This document shows positions 26,566 to 34,873 of a stretch of 64,000 nucleotides of DNA, one piece after another. Origin of the DNA: Granulicella sp. WH15. GTDB taxonomy: Bacteria > Acidobacteriota > Terriglobia > Terriglobales > Acidobacteriaceae. A program made the translations under genes and the position numbers. Each line of letters opens with the position of its first letter. Positions within the stretch are counted from its first letter, which is position 1. The stretch covers positions 930,001 to 994,000 of the forward strand of contig NZ_CP042596.1 of the NCBI RefSeq assembly GCF_009914315.1. Reading direction: 5' to 3'. The notes under the pieces are model-generated. The model ran no database searches and had not been told where the DNA came from. It saw only the letters and a program-made list of their open reading frames with translations.

Positions 26566-27315
26566 TCACTCCCGATGACGCTTGACCGTGAAAGGGACGG
26601 TCACACTCTCGCGGGCCGCGTCCGGTGAACCAACCTCGTGGTCGAGCGCTTCACCGACTCTGTTCCCACTAACGTCTTCCAGGCTGTTTCCTACAATGAG
26701 TCGATAGTCGCCGGTGCGCCAGCCGTGCTTCGGTCGCCAAGACCAGACACGTCCGCTGGAGGATGTTGTCGTTTGCCCTGCTTGGAGCCGTCCCCGAGCG
26801 TCTTCAACTTCCAGTTGATCGCGCAGGAGAGCGTCGTCCATCTCGCGGTCGAAGGTAACCGTAAGGGCGTCACGCGACTCAGCCTTGGGTAAGGCAAGGC
26901 GCCAGGTTTGCGGGTTGATCGCTGTGCGAACCGCAGGTGTGACTTGATAGTGAAAGCGCTTGCCGGATACCTCGACTGTAAAACTGTGGCCGACTTGCAG
27001 TGGGGCGGCGCTTTCGCCGTCCCCTTCGACGCCCCGCTTGACGCGGCCTGGATCAAATAAAACTGTGAGCCGCCGACCATCGGGGCTCCAGAGATCCTGA
27101 CCGAAATCCATGAACGCCCCGTCGATTGTTCGACCAGCGTCGTCGAGCAGTCGTAGATCGCGCGTCGAGACAACGCCCCGCGCCGGATGGTCGAAGGTGA
27201 CATACAGACGGAGGGTGTTGGCCGGGATCGATCTCGCCGCTGGCGAGATCGACACCACTTGCGGAACGGCGCTGGTGAAGGCCAGCGCCATCCCGGCTAT
27301 GAGGGCCGCGATCAT
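26566..27315 (-). CDS. Ig-like two-domain protein, secreted
   Basis: A 249-residue protein with an N-terminal signal (MIAALIAGMALAFTSAVPQ). Two Ig-like domains follow: SPAARSIPANTLRLYVTF with SPDGRRLTVLFDPGRVKRGV, then DALTVTFDREMDDALLRD with LEDVSGNRVGEALDHEV. It shares these landmarks with 25791. Its ATG overlaps the end of the secreted propeller gene by 4 bases (27312-27315), so the two secreted proteins are translationally coupled and may act together in the periplasm. Confidence 0.82.
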   Translation of the reverse strand: MIAALIAGMALAFTSAVPQVVSISPAARSIPANTLRLYVTFDHPARGVVSTRDLRLLDDAGRTIDGAFMDFGQDLWSPDGRRLTVLFDPGRVKRGVEGDGESAAPLQVGHSFTVEVSGKRFHYQVTPAVRTAINPQTWRLALPKAESRDALTVTFDREMDDALLRDQLEVEDARGRLQAGQTTTSSSGRVWSWRPKHGWRTGDYRLIVGNSLEDVSGNRVGEALDHEVGSPDAARESVTVPFTVKRHRE

Positions 27316-28583
27316 TTTCCGGCGGGCCCGCCGCCCTTGAAATCTTGCTCCGCCCAGACCTCGCCCAGATTGTTAATCGGCAACGGAAACGTCAGCACTG
27401 CCTGAAGATTGAGAGAGCCCGTAGGAGCGTCCCGCGTCACGGACACCAGGTAATTGTCGTCAAGTTTGTCCGCAAACAGGGAGGAACCGATAAACATCAG
27501 CGACTTGCCTACCGGGCCCAGCGGGTATTCGGGACGCCAATCTCCAACGCCGCCATGAGGCGAATTTTCAGGCAGGTAGGCGAGCGCCTTCTGCAAGCCG
27601 GAAATCGGGATCATGCGTGGGCCGTGACCCACATTCGTCACGAACAGGCTCGGCTCTCCGTGGAACGATACCGAAACAAGGCTGAGTGGCTGTCCATTGC
27701 CCATGTCGCCGACGGTCCTTCCAGTCACTTTGGCGCCATCCTTCAAGTCCGCGGTCGGAATCAGGACGAGAGGGCTGCAGGTGTAGGCGGCGATGAGCGT
27801 GTCCTGGCCATCGATGGTGGCGAACGCCATGGCGCGGATGGGCGCTCGTGTCTCATAGCGCTCATGGGCGACATGGTAGATACGAACGGCGGTCGATGAA
27901 GAATGACCGTCAAAGGGATAGGACACCCGCCGAAGCGTCGATGAGAATTCCTCGTTAGAGATGCCCGCGACGAACAACTCTCCATTGTGAAACTTCATGT
28001 CAACAATGGTCATGGAACGCATCGGCGTCATCGCCTTAAGGTGATCTCGGGCGGCCGTCGGCAAGGGCAAATCGCCGGCCCGGTCGCGGAAGTGTTCGTC
28101 CGACGTTGGGGCGTCGGAGATAACCCAACTGGTGGGCTTGGCGTGCGCCAGATTCACTTGGGTCAGAACGCCGGATGGCGAGACCTTCACCAAGGCTGGG
28201 CTTCCAGCGCCGAATGAAACCGACAGATACACGTCGTGGCTGGTGGGATGGACCGCCATACCATTGATGTGGACGCTGGACTTGGGCGTCTTGAGCAGCG
28301 TAGCGATCCGGTCATCGACACCTTCGATGTCCAAAGCCGCTGCCTTCGTGGAAGCCGCCCCTTCACTCATCTGATAGGCAAAGACCGCACCGCTGATGTT
28401 ATCGCCAACAAACAGGACACCATCTGGACTGAACGTAAGCGCCCCAGCGTACTGTAGCTTCGCTGCGGCTCGTGAGGACTCGACGGGAGCAGATACGGGG
28501 GCTGCCTGAGCCGCCACGGGCGCAAAAGCCAACGTGGCGATCATGAGGCCGCTTGCTGTGGCGAGGAGATTGAGTTTCTTCAT
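27312..28583 (-). CDS. Beta-propeller protein, secreted
   Basis: A 423-residue protein with a signal peptide (about 1-27, LATASGLMIATLAFAPVAA). The rest is repeat-rich and reads as a beta-propeller: LTFSPDGVLFVGDNISGAVF, INGMAVHPTSHDVYLSV, RSMTIVDMKFHNGELFVAGI, TLIAAYTCSPLVLIP and LFVTNVGHGPRMIPISG. It is about half identical by eye to the downstream-numbered paralogue at 28658, which lacks the signal. Enzymatic activity cannot be claimed. Confidence 0.82.
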   Translation of the reverse strand: MKKLNLLATASGLMIATLAFAPVAAQAAPVSAPVESSRAAAKLQYAGALTFSPDGVLFVGDNISGAVFAYQMSEGAASTKAAALDIEGVDDRIATLLKTPKSSVHINGMAVHPTSHDVYLSVSFGAGSPALVKVSPSGVLTQVNLAHAKPTSWVISDAPTSDEHFRDRAGDLPLPTAARDHLKAMTPMRSMTIVDMKFHNGELFVAGISNEEFSSTLRRVSYPFDGHSSSTAVRIYHVAHERYETRAPIRAMAFATIDGQDTLIAAYTCSPLVLIPTADLKDGAKVTGRTVGDMGNGQPLSLVSVSFHGEPSLFVTNVGHGPRMIPISGLQKALAYLPENSPHGGVGDWRPEYPLGPVGKSLMFIGSSLFADKLDDNYLVSVTRDAPTGSLNLQAVLTFPLPINNLGEVWAEQDFKGGGPAGK

Positions 28584-28657
28584 ATTTTTCCTTTTCTTGC
28601 TGTTTCGGTTCTGGGTTGGGGGGTGTCAGAGAGGTACATCTCTGACACCCTCAGAGG

Positions 28658-29860
28658 TCAAGCCTGCTGCTGAGGTAGCTGGCTTAGGCGGTTTTGCTGG
28701 ACGCCTGGGAAATCGGCCTCCACCCAGATCTTGTCCAGCCGCGCGGGCAGAGGGCTGGACATCAGGGTCTCAAGCGTCAGATCGCCGGTATCCGCGTAGC
28801 GGGTCAGCGAGACGAAGAAGCGGTCGCTGAACAGGTCTGCCCGCAATGACGATCCGACGAACAGCACCTGTTTGCCGACCGGCCCGGCAGGCATGGTGGG
28901 GTGTTGGTCCAGCATCTTGTCCTGGGTCGGCCGGTTCGCAGGCGTGTAGCCTTCGGCGGAGCGGATTCCGGAGAGCGGAACGATCACGGGACCGCGAGCG
29001 AGATTGGTGATGAATAACTTGTCCTCGTCTCCATCACGGAAGGCGACCATGCTGATGGGCTGACCGTTGCCCATGTCTCCGATCGTCTTGCCCCTCACCT
29101 TCGCGCCGTGCTTCAGCTCTGAGACTGGAATGGTAACGAGCGGGCTGCAGGCGTAGGCTGCGATGATCGTGTCTTCGCCATCGACCGTGCCGAACTGCAT
29201 CGTCCGGATCGGCGCACGCGTTTCGTATTTGCCGTGTGCGAGGTGGTAGATCTCCACTTGGGTTTCGCTGGCGGCTCCCGTGAATGGATACGAGATACGC
29301 CGCAGCGTGGAGGAGAATTCCTGGTTCGAGACACCAGCGACGAAGACCTCACCGTCATGAAACTTCAGGTCCACGATCGTCATGGAACGGAGCGGCGTAC
29401 GCGCCTTCTCGTTGAAGACCTCCGCAGGCGGGTATGGGAAAAAACCGGCCCGCGACTGAAAGGTCTTACCTTCGTCGGGAACGTCGGACAGTTGGTGAAC
29501 TGTCACCTTCGACGATGAGAGGTCAAATGGGTGGACCTCGCCGGCAAGCGAGACGCTCACGACTGCGGGCTCCAGGCGATCGCCATTGCGAACGCCGACT
29601 GACAGGTAAGGTTCGCGCGTCACAGGGTGGACGGCCATCCCGTTTATGACGAGGCTTTTCGCCGTTACGCCCAGCGCTTTGGCGATCTTCTCGTCGATCG
29701 ACTCGAAGAGGAAGGGATCGAGCGAGGCAGGAGCCTGGCCGCGTTCCGTCTCGAAGGCAAACACTGCTCCGAGTTTGTTGTCGCCTACGAAGAGAACCCC
29801 GTCCGGACTGAAGGCCAGAGGGCCGGCCGATTGCAGGGTAACTTGGTTAATTGTGTTCAT
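28658..29860 (-). CDS. Beta-propeller protein, no signal peptide
   Basis: About 400 residues from ATG 29860, chosen because CGAAGGAG precedes it; the upstream in-frame ATG at 29920 adds a leader that is not a signal peptide either. Landmarks shared with 27312 include LAFSPDGVLFVGDNKLGAVF, INGMAVHPVTREPYLSV, RSMTIVDLKFHDGEVFVAGV, IIAAYACSPLVTIP, IGDMGNGQPISMV and VGKQVLFVGSSLRADLF. A hairpin-like repeat (GTGTCAGAGA / TCTCTGACAC) lies at 28622-28649 between the two genes. The cytosolic counterpart of the secreted protein; function unknown. Confidence 0.82.
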   Translation of the reverse strand: MNTINQVTLQSAGPLAFSPDGVLFVGDNKLGAVFAFETERGQAPASLDPFLFESIDEKIAKALGVTAKSLVINGMAVHPVTREPYLSVGVRNGDRLEPAVVSVSLAGEVHPFDLSSSKVTVHQLSDVPDEGKTFQSRAGFFPYPPAEVFNEKARTPLRSMTIVDLKFHDGEVFVAGVSNQEFSSTLRRISYPFTGAASETQVEIYHLAHGKYETRAPIRTMQFGTVDGEDTIIAAYACSPLVTIPVSELKHGAKVRGKTIGDMGNGQPISMVAFRDGDEDKLFITNLARGPVIVPLSGIRSAEGYTPANRPTQDKMLDQHPTMPAGPVGKQVLFVGSSLRADLFSDRFFVSLTRYADTGDLTLETLMSSPLPARLDKIWVEADFPGVQQNRLSQLPQQQA

Positions 29861-29955
29861 GATATTCTCCTTCGATTCGTCCGCTCTCGGCGGCTGTGAG
29901 ATTGAAATAAAAGCGATCACGACTGACGGGGCAGGCCGCGAACGATAGCGCTTTT

Positions 29956-30195
29956 TTAGAGGGCAGCGTGGCTACCATCGCAGAAGACGCCACTCTTGCT
30001 GCTCTTGCAGCCGCAAAGGTAAACAGTCTTTGTTTCTGCGGCCTCAAACTTGATCGGAGAAAGACCTGTGCCGGCGTGGCTGCCATCACAGAAGGGCTGA
30101 CACTTGCTCAGTCCACAGGAACACCAGTAGTAGCTCTTGCCGGCTTCAACTGGAACCGGATATGGACCCTTTTGCGCGATTGTTGGTACTGACAT
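29956..30195 (-). CDS. Double CDGSH iron-sulphur protein
   Basis: A 79-residue protein with two CDGSH zinc-finger-type 2Fe-2S motifs: CSCGLSKCQPFCDGSH and CGCKSSKSGVFCDGSH. Each supplies three Cys and one His, the mitoNEET ligand set, which usually gives a redox- and pH-sensitive cluster. AAGGAG lies before the ATG. It is co-directional with the SDR upstream and the propeller genes downstream, so an electron-transfer or redox-sensing role in that cluster is plausible but inferred. Confidence 0.92.
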   Translation of the reverse strand: MSVPTIAQKGPYPVPVEAGKSYYWCSCGLSKCQPFCDGSHAGTGLSPIKFEAAETKTVYLCGCKSSKSGVFCDGSHAAL

Positions 30196-30248
30196 TTAAA
30201 TCTCCTTGGTCTACGGTTTTGCAGCAAAGTGTCCCTTACGAACGAGAC

Positions 30249-30995
30249 TTAGAGGCTGGCCATACCGCCGTCTACGAACAACTCGATTCCCGTTACGTAG
30301 GAAGACTCGTTCGAAAGAAGGAACAGTGCAGCCTTCGCAATTTCGTCTACGTGTCCCATCCGCTTCAGCGGATTGCGCTGTGCCATGTCAGCGGCAACAC
30401 CCTGGATCACTTCTGCCGGCAAACCGAGCTTCCCGATGATCGGGGTCTCGATGGGCCCGGGGCTGATTGTGTTGACGCGGATCTTGGGAGCCAACTCTGA
30501 CGCAAGGCTGCGCCCGAAGGACCGGAGCGCGGCTTTGGTGGCGGAGTAGACGCTTACCATGGGTTCCGCGATGCTCGTCACCATTGACGCCGTGAACAGA
30601 ATGGCGCCCCCGTCAGCGATGAGCGGAGCTGCGTGCTTGGCGGTGAAGTACGCTCCACGCACATTCACGTTGAACAGCTCATCGAACATCTCGGGGGATG
30701 ACTGGTCAAGAGGAGCAAACTTCGCAATACCGGCGTTGACGAAGAGAGCATCGATTTTGTTGTACCGCTCTGCGACGGTCTTAAAGAGTTGCTCAACTGC
30801 CTTGAGGTCACTGGTATCTGCCGCGATCACATCTGCGCCAGACCCTAGTGCCTTTTTAGCCTGCTCAAGTGTCTCCGGGTTACGACCCGTGACGATGACC
30901 TTCGCGCCCTCTTTGATGAAGAGCTGTGCTGCTGCGAGACCGATGCCGGTGGTACCACCGGTAATGAGTGCAATCTTGTTATCTAGCTTTCCCAT
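30249..30995 (-). CDS. SDR-family oxidoreductase, copy 1
   Basis: A 248-residue classical SDR: TGGTTGIG cofactor motif, FVNAGIAKFA, the Ser in LFTASMVTS, YSATKAALRSF and NTISPGPIETP. It differs from the copy at 34874 at about 20 positions. The TetR gene lies 47 bases upstream on the same strand with an operator-like site (31007-31026) in the gap. Substrate unknown; family members act on sugars, quinones or aldehydes. Confidence 0.92.
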   Translation of the reverse strand: MGKLDNKIALITGGTTGIGLAAAQLFIKEGAKVIVTGRNPETLEQAKKALGSGADVIAADTSDLKAVEQLFKTVAERYNKIDALFVNAGIAKFAPLDQSSPEMFDELFNVNVRGAYFTAKHAAPLIADGGAILFTASMVTSIAEPMVSVYSATKAALRSFGRSLASELAPKIRVNTISPGPIETPIIGKLGLPAEVIQGVAADMAQRNPLKRMGHVDEIAKAALFLLSNESSYVTGIELFVDGGMASL

Positions 30996-31006
30996 TGTGT
31001 TCGTCC

Positions 31007-31026
31007 TTTCTGGAACGAGCGTTCAA
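31007..31026 (-). promoter_or_regulatory. Operator-like site before SDR copy 1
   Basis: Minus strand TTGAACGCTCGTTCCAGAAA. Its core GAACGCTCGTTC is palindromic (GAACG/CGTTC). Related sites occur at 31637, 34215 and 34843. Confidence 0.6.
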
Positions 31027-31042
31027 GTTCGGGGCAAATGAA

Positions 31043-31621
31043 TCAACGGAGGGCGGCCAGAGTGACTGACACCACGTTATCGATCATTGTTTTGGTGGGT
31101 CGCGTCTTCGCCATCAGGCGAAGACCGAAAATCGCATTGACCAGGAACTGAGCCAACGCAGAAACAGAAGAGGAACTCTTGATCTGGCGAGCCTCCCTCG
31201 CCTGCACCAGGCAGCGCGTGAAGAGGCCTTCTATGCCGTCGCGCCCGATCCGCACCCTCTCTGCGACGGCCGCGTCCGAGGTGCCCAGCTCTGCAGCGCA
31301 GTTCACAACAAAGCATCCGCGAGCATCGCAGACCGCCTGGGAGGCACAGCTTTCAAAGATCGCCCGGATGAGCGGCAGGCCGCCCTTGGGATGACTCTGT
31401 ATGAGGTCGCTCGCATGGTGGTGTTCCAACGCCTGGTACCGCATCAGGCTCTGCAGAAATATCTCATGTTTCGATCCAAAGGTGTCGTAGAGGCTCTGGC
31501 GCTGGACGCCCGTAGAATCGACCAGTTCTTGAATCGATGTCGCTTCGTAGCCTCGCTCCCAGAACAGGTGCATGGCAGCATCCAGAGCCTGTTCCTGATC
31601 GAACTCCTTTGTACGAGCCAT
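31043..31621 (-). CDS. TetR-family regulator, copy 1
   Basis: A 192-residue regulator. DNA-binding part: ALDAAMHLFWERGYEATSIQ, then STGVQRQSLYDTFGSKHEIF. The C-terminal part has CDARGCFVVNCAAELG, a conserved stretch with two cysteines that could sense electrophiles (YxaF/NemR-like; inference). It is close to the copy at 34250. It is co-directional with the SDR and the propeller/Ig cluster, so it could control a long transcript. Confidence 0.9.
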   Translation of the reverse strand: MARTKEFDQEQALDAAMHLFWERGYEATSIQELVDSTGVQRQSLYDTFGSKHEIFLQSLMRYQALEHHHASDLIQSHPKGGLPLIRAIFESCASQAVCDARGCFVVNCAAELGTSDAAVAERVRIGRDGIEGLFTRCLVQAREARQIKSSSSVSALAQFLVNAIFGLRLMAKTRPTKTMIDNVVSVTLAALR

Positions 31622-31636
31622 GGCACCGTTATACTG

Positions 31637-31656
31637 TTTCTAGAACGGTTGGTCAA
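31637..31656 (-). promoter_or_regulatory. Operator-like site before TetR copy 1
   Basis: Minus strand TTGACCAACCGTTCTAGAAA, 16 bases before the TetR start. It matches the site at 34215 with two changes. Confidence 0.6.
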
Positions 31657-31732
31657 GTATGAAGAAAGGAACGAGAAACACTGTTCCGGCACAACTCTCT
31701 TAGTGGGCTAAACTCCAAGGAGCCGACGCGAC

Positions 31733-31790
31733 CTCAAGGACGCTATCGTGAACTCAAGCAACTCAAGGACACTATCGTGAACTCAAGCAA
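31733..31790. repeat. Tandem 29-bp repeat
   Basis: Two head-to-tail copies (31733-31761 and 31762-31790) with one mismatch, of the form CTCAAGGAC-R-CTATCGTG and so on. They lie in the gene-free stretch 31657-32054, just before a strong hairpin. An ORF through them (31777-32022) has no protein-like features. Confidence 0.8.
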
Positions 31791-31830
31791 AGAGAGGAGC
31801 ATCCCTCGCGGGAGCTCCTCTCTCTTCTTT
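31791..31830 (+). terminator. Strong hairpin with T-rich tail
   Basis: AGAGAGGAGC (31791-31800) and GCTCCTCTCT (31814-31823) pair perfectly. TCCC/GGGA continue the stem inside, and CTTCTTT follows. No plus-strand gene ends just upstream, so it may mark a lost gene or shield the peroxiredoxin gene. Confidence 0.55.
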
Positions 31831-32054
31831 CCGCAGACTCGAAGGAATGCGGTTTGGAATAGAGCGCTAGTATCCGAAGACGCTGACGTACCTCCACTTT
31901 GCAGGCCCCTGCGAGGACTGGAGACCGAGTGTTCCAGAGGCGAAGGTGCAAGCCGGATCAAGCAAAGTAATTTCATTCTCCAGGCTAACGCCGATGTCAT
32001 TGGAGCGTCACCACTAAAGTAGCTAAGGTTCTCACTTCGTCGAGGAGATGCACG

Positions 32055-32744
32055 ATGCCCACGCAGGCCCTGCAAACCACGGTTGAACTCGATCAGGCGC
32101 GCGATCGTTATCGCTCTCGCGTGATTCCGCCCGAACGATTGAAGATCATGGACGAAGCCACAAGCGCATTAGTCCGCAGCGGCCTGCGATCAACCGCAGT
32201 CAAAGAGGGGGACCGCGTAGACGACTTCATTCTGATGGACGCTCATGGAAGACCGGTGCAGTTGCAGCAGTTGCTTGAAACAGGTCCAGTTGTGGTCACT
32301 TTCTACCGTGGCGGGTGGTGTCCCTACTGCAACATCGAGCTGCGCGGCCTGCAGCGTGCCCTGCCTGAGATCAAGGAACTCGGGGCGTCGTTGATCGCAA
32401 TCTCGCCACAGTTACCGGACAACTCGCTTTCGACTGAAGAGAAAAATTCGCTTACCTTTCCTGTGCTCAGTGATGTCGGAAACGTCATCGCGCGACGATT
32501 TGGTATTGCATTCCGACTGCCCGACGAATTGTTGAAGACGTACGAAGATTTCAATCACGGACTCGAAAAAAAGAACGGGAAGGAAGGTGCCCTGGAACTG
32601 CCTATGCCAGCCACCTTCGTGTTGGACAAGGGTGGCACCACAATCTTGTCGTTCGTCGACGAGGACTACACCAAGCGGCTCGATCCGGAAGTTATTCTCG
32701 CAACGCTGCGCAAACTCGGCAGTGTCTCGGTGGCAGAGGTATAA
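32055..32744 (+). CDS. Peroxiredoxin-like (AhpC/TSA) protein
   Basis: A 229-residue thioredoxin-fold protein from ATG 32055. VVVTFYRGGWCPYCNIELRG carries the peroxidatic Cys in a CxxC, as in the peroxiredoxin-like 2 group; LPMPATFVLDKGG is the cis-Pro/strand region. The N-terminal 50 residues are helical. It would reduce peroxides in the cytoplasm with a thiol donor. It lies alone between the inverted TetR-SDR copies. Confidence 0.9.
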   Translation: MPTQALQTTVELDQARDRYRSRVIPPERLKIMDEATSALVRSGLRSTAVKEGDRVDDFILMDAHGRPVQLQQLLETGPVVVTFYRGGWCPYCNIELRGLQRALPEIKELGASLIAISPQLPDNSLSTEEKNSLTFPVLSDVGNVIARRFGIAFRLPDELLKTYEDFNHGLEKKNGKEGALELPMPATFVLDKGGTTILSFVDEDYTKRLDPEVILATLRKLGSVSVAEV

Positions 32745-33036
32745 GCGGTGTCGCGAGAAAATCCATCTTCACGGACGCTCGATCAATCGGGTATGGATGC
32801 TTCACATCAAGCATATCGACATTAGACTTGCACCGGCGTAATGGTGCAGGAGCAGCGAAAGCTCCGGGCGAGCCCACAGGCTTGATTTCGTCCTCTTCGT
32901 GCATCGTTTTTTCGAAGACTTTGTGTAACCCACGAACTCGATCTCAGCACCGCTCGAAAGCGAGACATGCTGCCGGGATGTCACACAACGTGACAGTGGC
33001 GTCCTGCTTTCAGAAATTATGACCGAAGCTGCTCAG

Positions 33037-33666
33037 TCAGATGCTGAGCGAGTTTGTACAGATAAGGTCGACGGCTGCACTGGAGGTCTTCAGCAAGGAC
33101 TCTAGAGATTCTCCAGCTCGGGAGCGGATCGCCAAAGAATGCAGCACTGCGGAAGCGAGGTCCGCGAGCGCGCTAACGTTCGTTCCAGGCGCGAGTTCGC
33201 CCTGCTTGCGGGCTTGTCGCAGGCGTGTAGATAGCGCTGTACGAAAACCGTTCAGGGCTTCGGCTAACTTCGTGCGAACCTCGTCATCATCACCCGCTTC
33301 AGTCACTGCCGTACCAATCAGAAAGCATCCGCGGGCAACGCCGGTGGGGCTGAAGTAGACCTTAAGGACTGTAGCGTAGAAGTCCTTTAGGGCCTCGCGA
33401 AGCGATCGACCTGGACCGAGGGCTTCTGCTACGGCACTCCCAGTGTTGGCAATGTAGAGATCGAGAAGTGAGAGATAGAGCTGTCGCTTGTCTCCGAAGG
33501 CATGGTAGAGGCTCGGGCGATTCATCTGGGTTGCCTCGCTCAGGTCGTCCATGGAGGTGCCAGCGAAGCCAGCGCGCCAGAAGGCATCCATAGCTTGATT
33601 GAGCGCCGTCTCCGTTTCGTACTTACGCGGTCGGCCGCGGAGCTTCGTTGCAGTTTTTTGTACCAT
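33037..33666 (-). CDS. TetR-family regulator
   Basis: About 209 residues from ATG 33666, preferred over the ATG at 33729 because that one lies upstream of an operator-like repeat. DNA-binding part: LNQAMDAFWRAGFAGTSMDD, then ATQMNRPSLYHAFGDKRQLY. The C-terminal part has ARGCFLIGTAVTEAG. It is divergent from the small membrane protein gene at 33768 across a perfect inverted repeat, a self-contained regulator-target pair. Confidence 0.88.
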   Translation of the reverse strand: MVQKTATKLRGRPRKYETETALNQAMDAFWRAGFAGTSMDDLSEATQMNRPSLYHAFGDKRQLYLSLLDLYIANTGSAVAEALGPGRSLREALKDFYATVLKVYFSPTGVARGCFLIGTAVTEAGDDDEVRTKLAEALNGFRTALSTRLRQARKQGELAPGTNVSALADLASAVLHSLAIRSRAGESLESLLKTSSAAVDLICTNSLSI

Positions 33667-33692
33667 ATTGAACAAATATCCTCCAGGATCGC

Positions 33693-33716
33693 TTTTTATA
33701 CTGTAATGTATAAAAA
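33693..33716. promoter_or_regulatory. TetR operator, 9-bp perfect inverted repeat
   Basis: TTTTTATAC and GTATAAAAA flank TGTAAT. It lies between the TetR gene (33666) and the membrane-protein gene (33768) and probably overlaps both promoters. Confidence 0.72.
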
Positions 33717-33767
33717 CAACGCACGGCAATAATCACCTGCGTCACCCCACTTTTTTGAAGGAGAACT

Positions 33768-34136
33768 ATGTTCAAACTGAATGAACGAATCCACGGCACC
33801 CTCGACTACTTGACGGTAGTTTTTCTGATCGGCACCGGTCTCTTCGGCTTCTTCTCGCCTTACTTCTCACACCTGTTGATTGCTTTGGCTGTAATCCATC
33901 TGCTGCTTACCGCCTGCACCAACTTCTCTGTGGGACTGGTGAAGTTGGTTCCACTGCAGATTCACGGGTACGTCGAGCTTGCAGTTTCAATCGGGCTCAT
34001 TCCTGCGCCATTCTTGTTGCACTACGCCACTGAAGCTCCCGCGAAGGTGTTCACCTGGGCGTTCGCTGCGGTGCTTTTTGTTTTATTCATGTTGACCAAC
34101 TACCATTCGACGACGGTTACGTCCCCAACCATATGA
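33768..34136 (+). CDS. Small four-helix membrane protein
   Basis: A 122-residue protein with GAAGGAG upstream. Four hydrophobic segments are visible (LTVVFLIGTGLFGFF, LLIALAVIHLLLTAC, YVELAVSIGLIPAPFLL, VFTWAFAAVLFVLFML). It resembles uncharacterised small membrane proteins often placed beside TetR regulators. Function unknown; control by the divergent TetR is likely. Confidence 0.78.
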   Translation: MFKLNERIHGTLDYLTVVFLIGTGLFGFFSPYFSHLLIALAVIHLLLTACTNFSVGLVKLVPLQIHGYVELAVSIGLIPAPFLLHYATEAPAKVFTWAFAAVLFVLFMLTNYHSTTVTSPTI

Positions 34137-34214
34137 AGAGTCCGTATCGATCCGTCTGGCGTTGCGCGAGCATATGGGCCATTTGATAGTGGATCTGGAT
34201 CATTTGCTCAATAC

Positions 34215-34234
34215 TTGACCAATCGTTCCAGAAA
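34215..34234 (+). promoter_or_regulatory. Operator-like site before TetR copy 2
   Basis: TTGACCAATCGTTCCAGAAA, 15 bases before the TetR ATG. It is identical to the site at 34843. Confidence 0.62.
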
Positions 34235-34249
34235 AGGTATAACCGAGCA

Positions 34250-34825
34250 ATGGCGCGTACAAAGGAGTTCGATCAGGAACAGGCTCTTGATGCCGCCATG
34301 CACCTGTTCTGGGAGCGGGGGTACGAAGCGACCTCGATTCAAGAACTAGTGGAGGCTACGGGCGTCCAACGTCAAAGCCTCTATGACACCTTTGGATCGA
34401 AGCATGAGATGTTTCTGCAAACCTTGATGCGGTATCAGGAGTTGGAGGGGCACCAGCTAAGCGACATCATGAAGATGCATCCCAAAGGCGGCTTGCCGCT
34501 CATACGGGCGATCTTTGAAAGTCGTGCTTCCCATACAGTCTGCGACCCTCGCGGATGTTTTGGCTCCAATTGTTCTGTGGAGTTGGGCACCTCCGACCAG
34601 GCTGTCGCAGAGAGAATTCGCATTGGCCGCGACGGCCTGGAGGAACTGTTCACGCGCTGTCTGGTCCAGGCGAGTGACGCTCACGAACTCAAGAATTCAT
34701 CATCTGTCTCTGCGTTGGCGCAGTTCCTGGTCAATGCTTTTTTCGGTCTTAACCTTATGGCGAAGACTCGACCCACCAAAGCAATGATCGACAATGTGGT
34801 GGCAGTCACTCTGGCCACTCTATGA
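34250..34825 (+). CDS. TetR-family regulator, copy 2
   Basis: A 191-residue paralogue of the regulator at 31043. The N-terminal 37 residues are identical, including the recognition helix region, so both probably bind the same DNA site. The stretch CDPRGCFGSNCSVELG keeps both cysteines. It is followed after 48 bases by the SDR copy. Confidence 0.9.
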   Translation: MARTKEFDQEQALDAAMHLFWERGYEATSIQELVEATGVQRQSLYDTFGSKHEMFLQTLMRYQELEGHQLSDIMKMHPKGGLPLIRAIFESRASHTVCDPRGCFGSNCSVELGTSDQAVAERIRIGRDGLEELFTRCLVQASDAHELKNSSSVSALAQFLVNAFFGLNLMAKTRPTKAMIDNVVAVTLATL

Positions 34826-34842
34826 TCTTTCATTTGCTAAAT

Positions 34843-34862
34843 TTGACCAATCGTTCCAGAAA
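34843..34862 (+). promoter_or_regulatory. Operator-like site before SDR copy 2
   Basis: TTGACCAATCGTTCCAGAAA in the TetR-SDR gap, ending 11 bases before the SDR ATG. It is identical to the site before the TetR gene. Confidence 0.62.
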
Positions 34863-34873
34863 GGACGAAAACA

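Larger units (their letters stand above)
30222..31656 (-). repeat. Inverted duplication, left copy (TetR-SDR cassette)
   Basis: Contains a TetR gene and an SDR gene whose products are about 90% or more identical to those at 34250 and 34874, in opposite orientation. Similarity includes the operator-like sites before both genes and a short tail after the SDR (GGGACACTTTGCTGC in gene orientation). The two copies enclose a peroxiredoxin, another TetR and a membrane-protein gene. Confidence 0.85.

Noticed and set aside
31777..32022. 81-residue plus-strand frame
   Set aside because: It begins in the tandem repeat and runs through the hairpin; no ribosome site.
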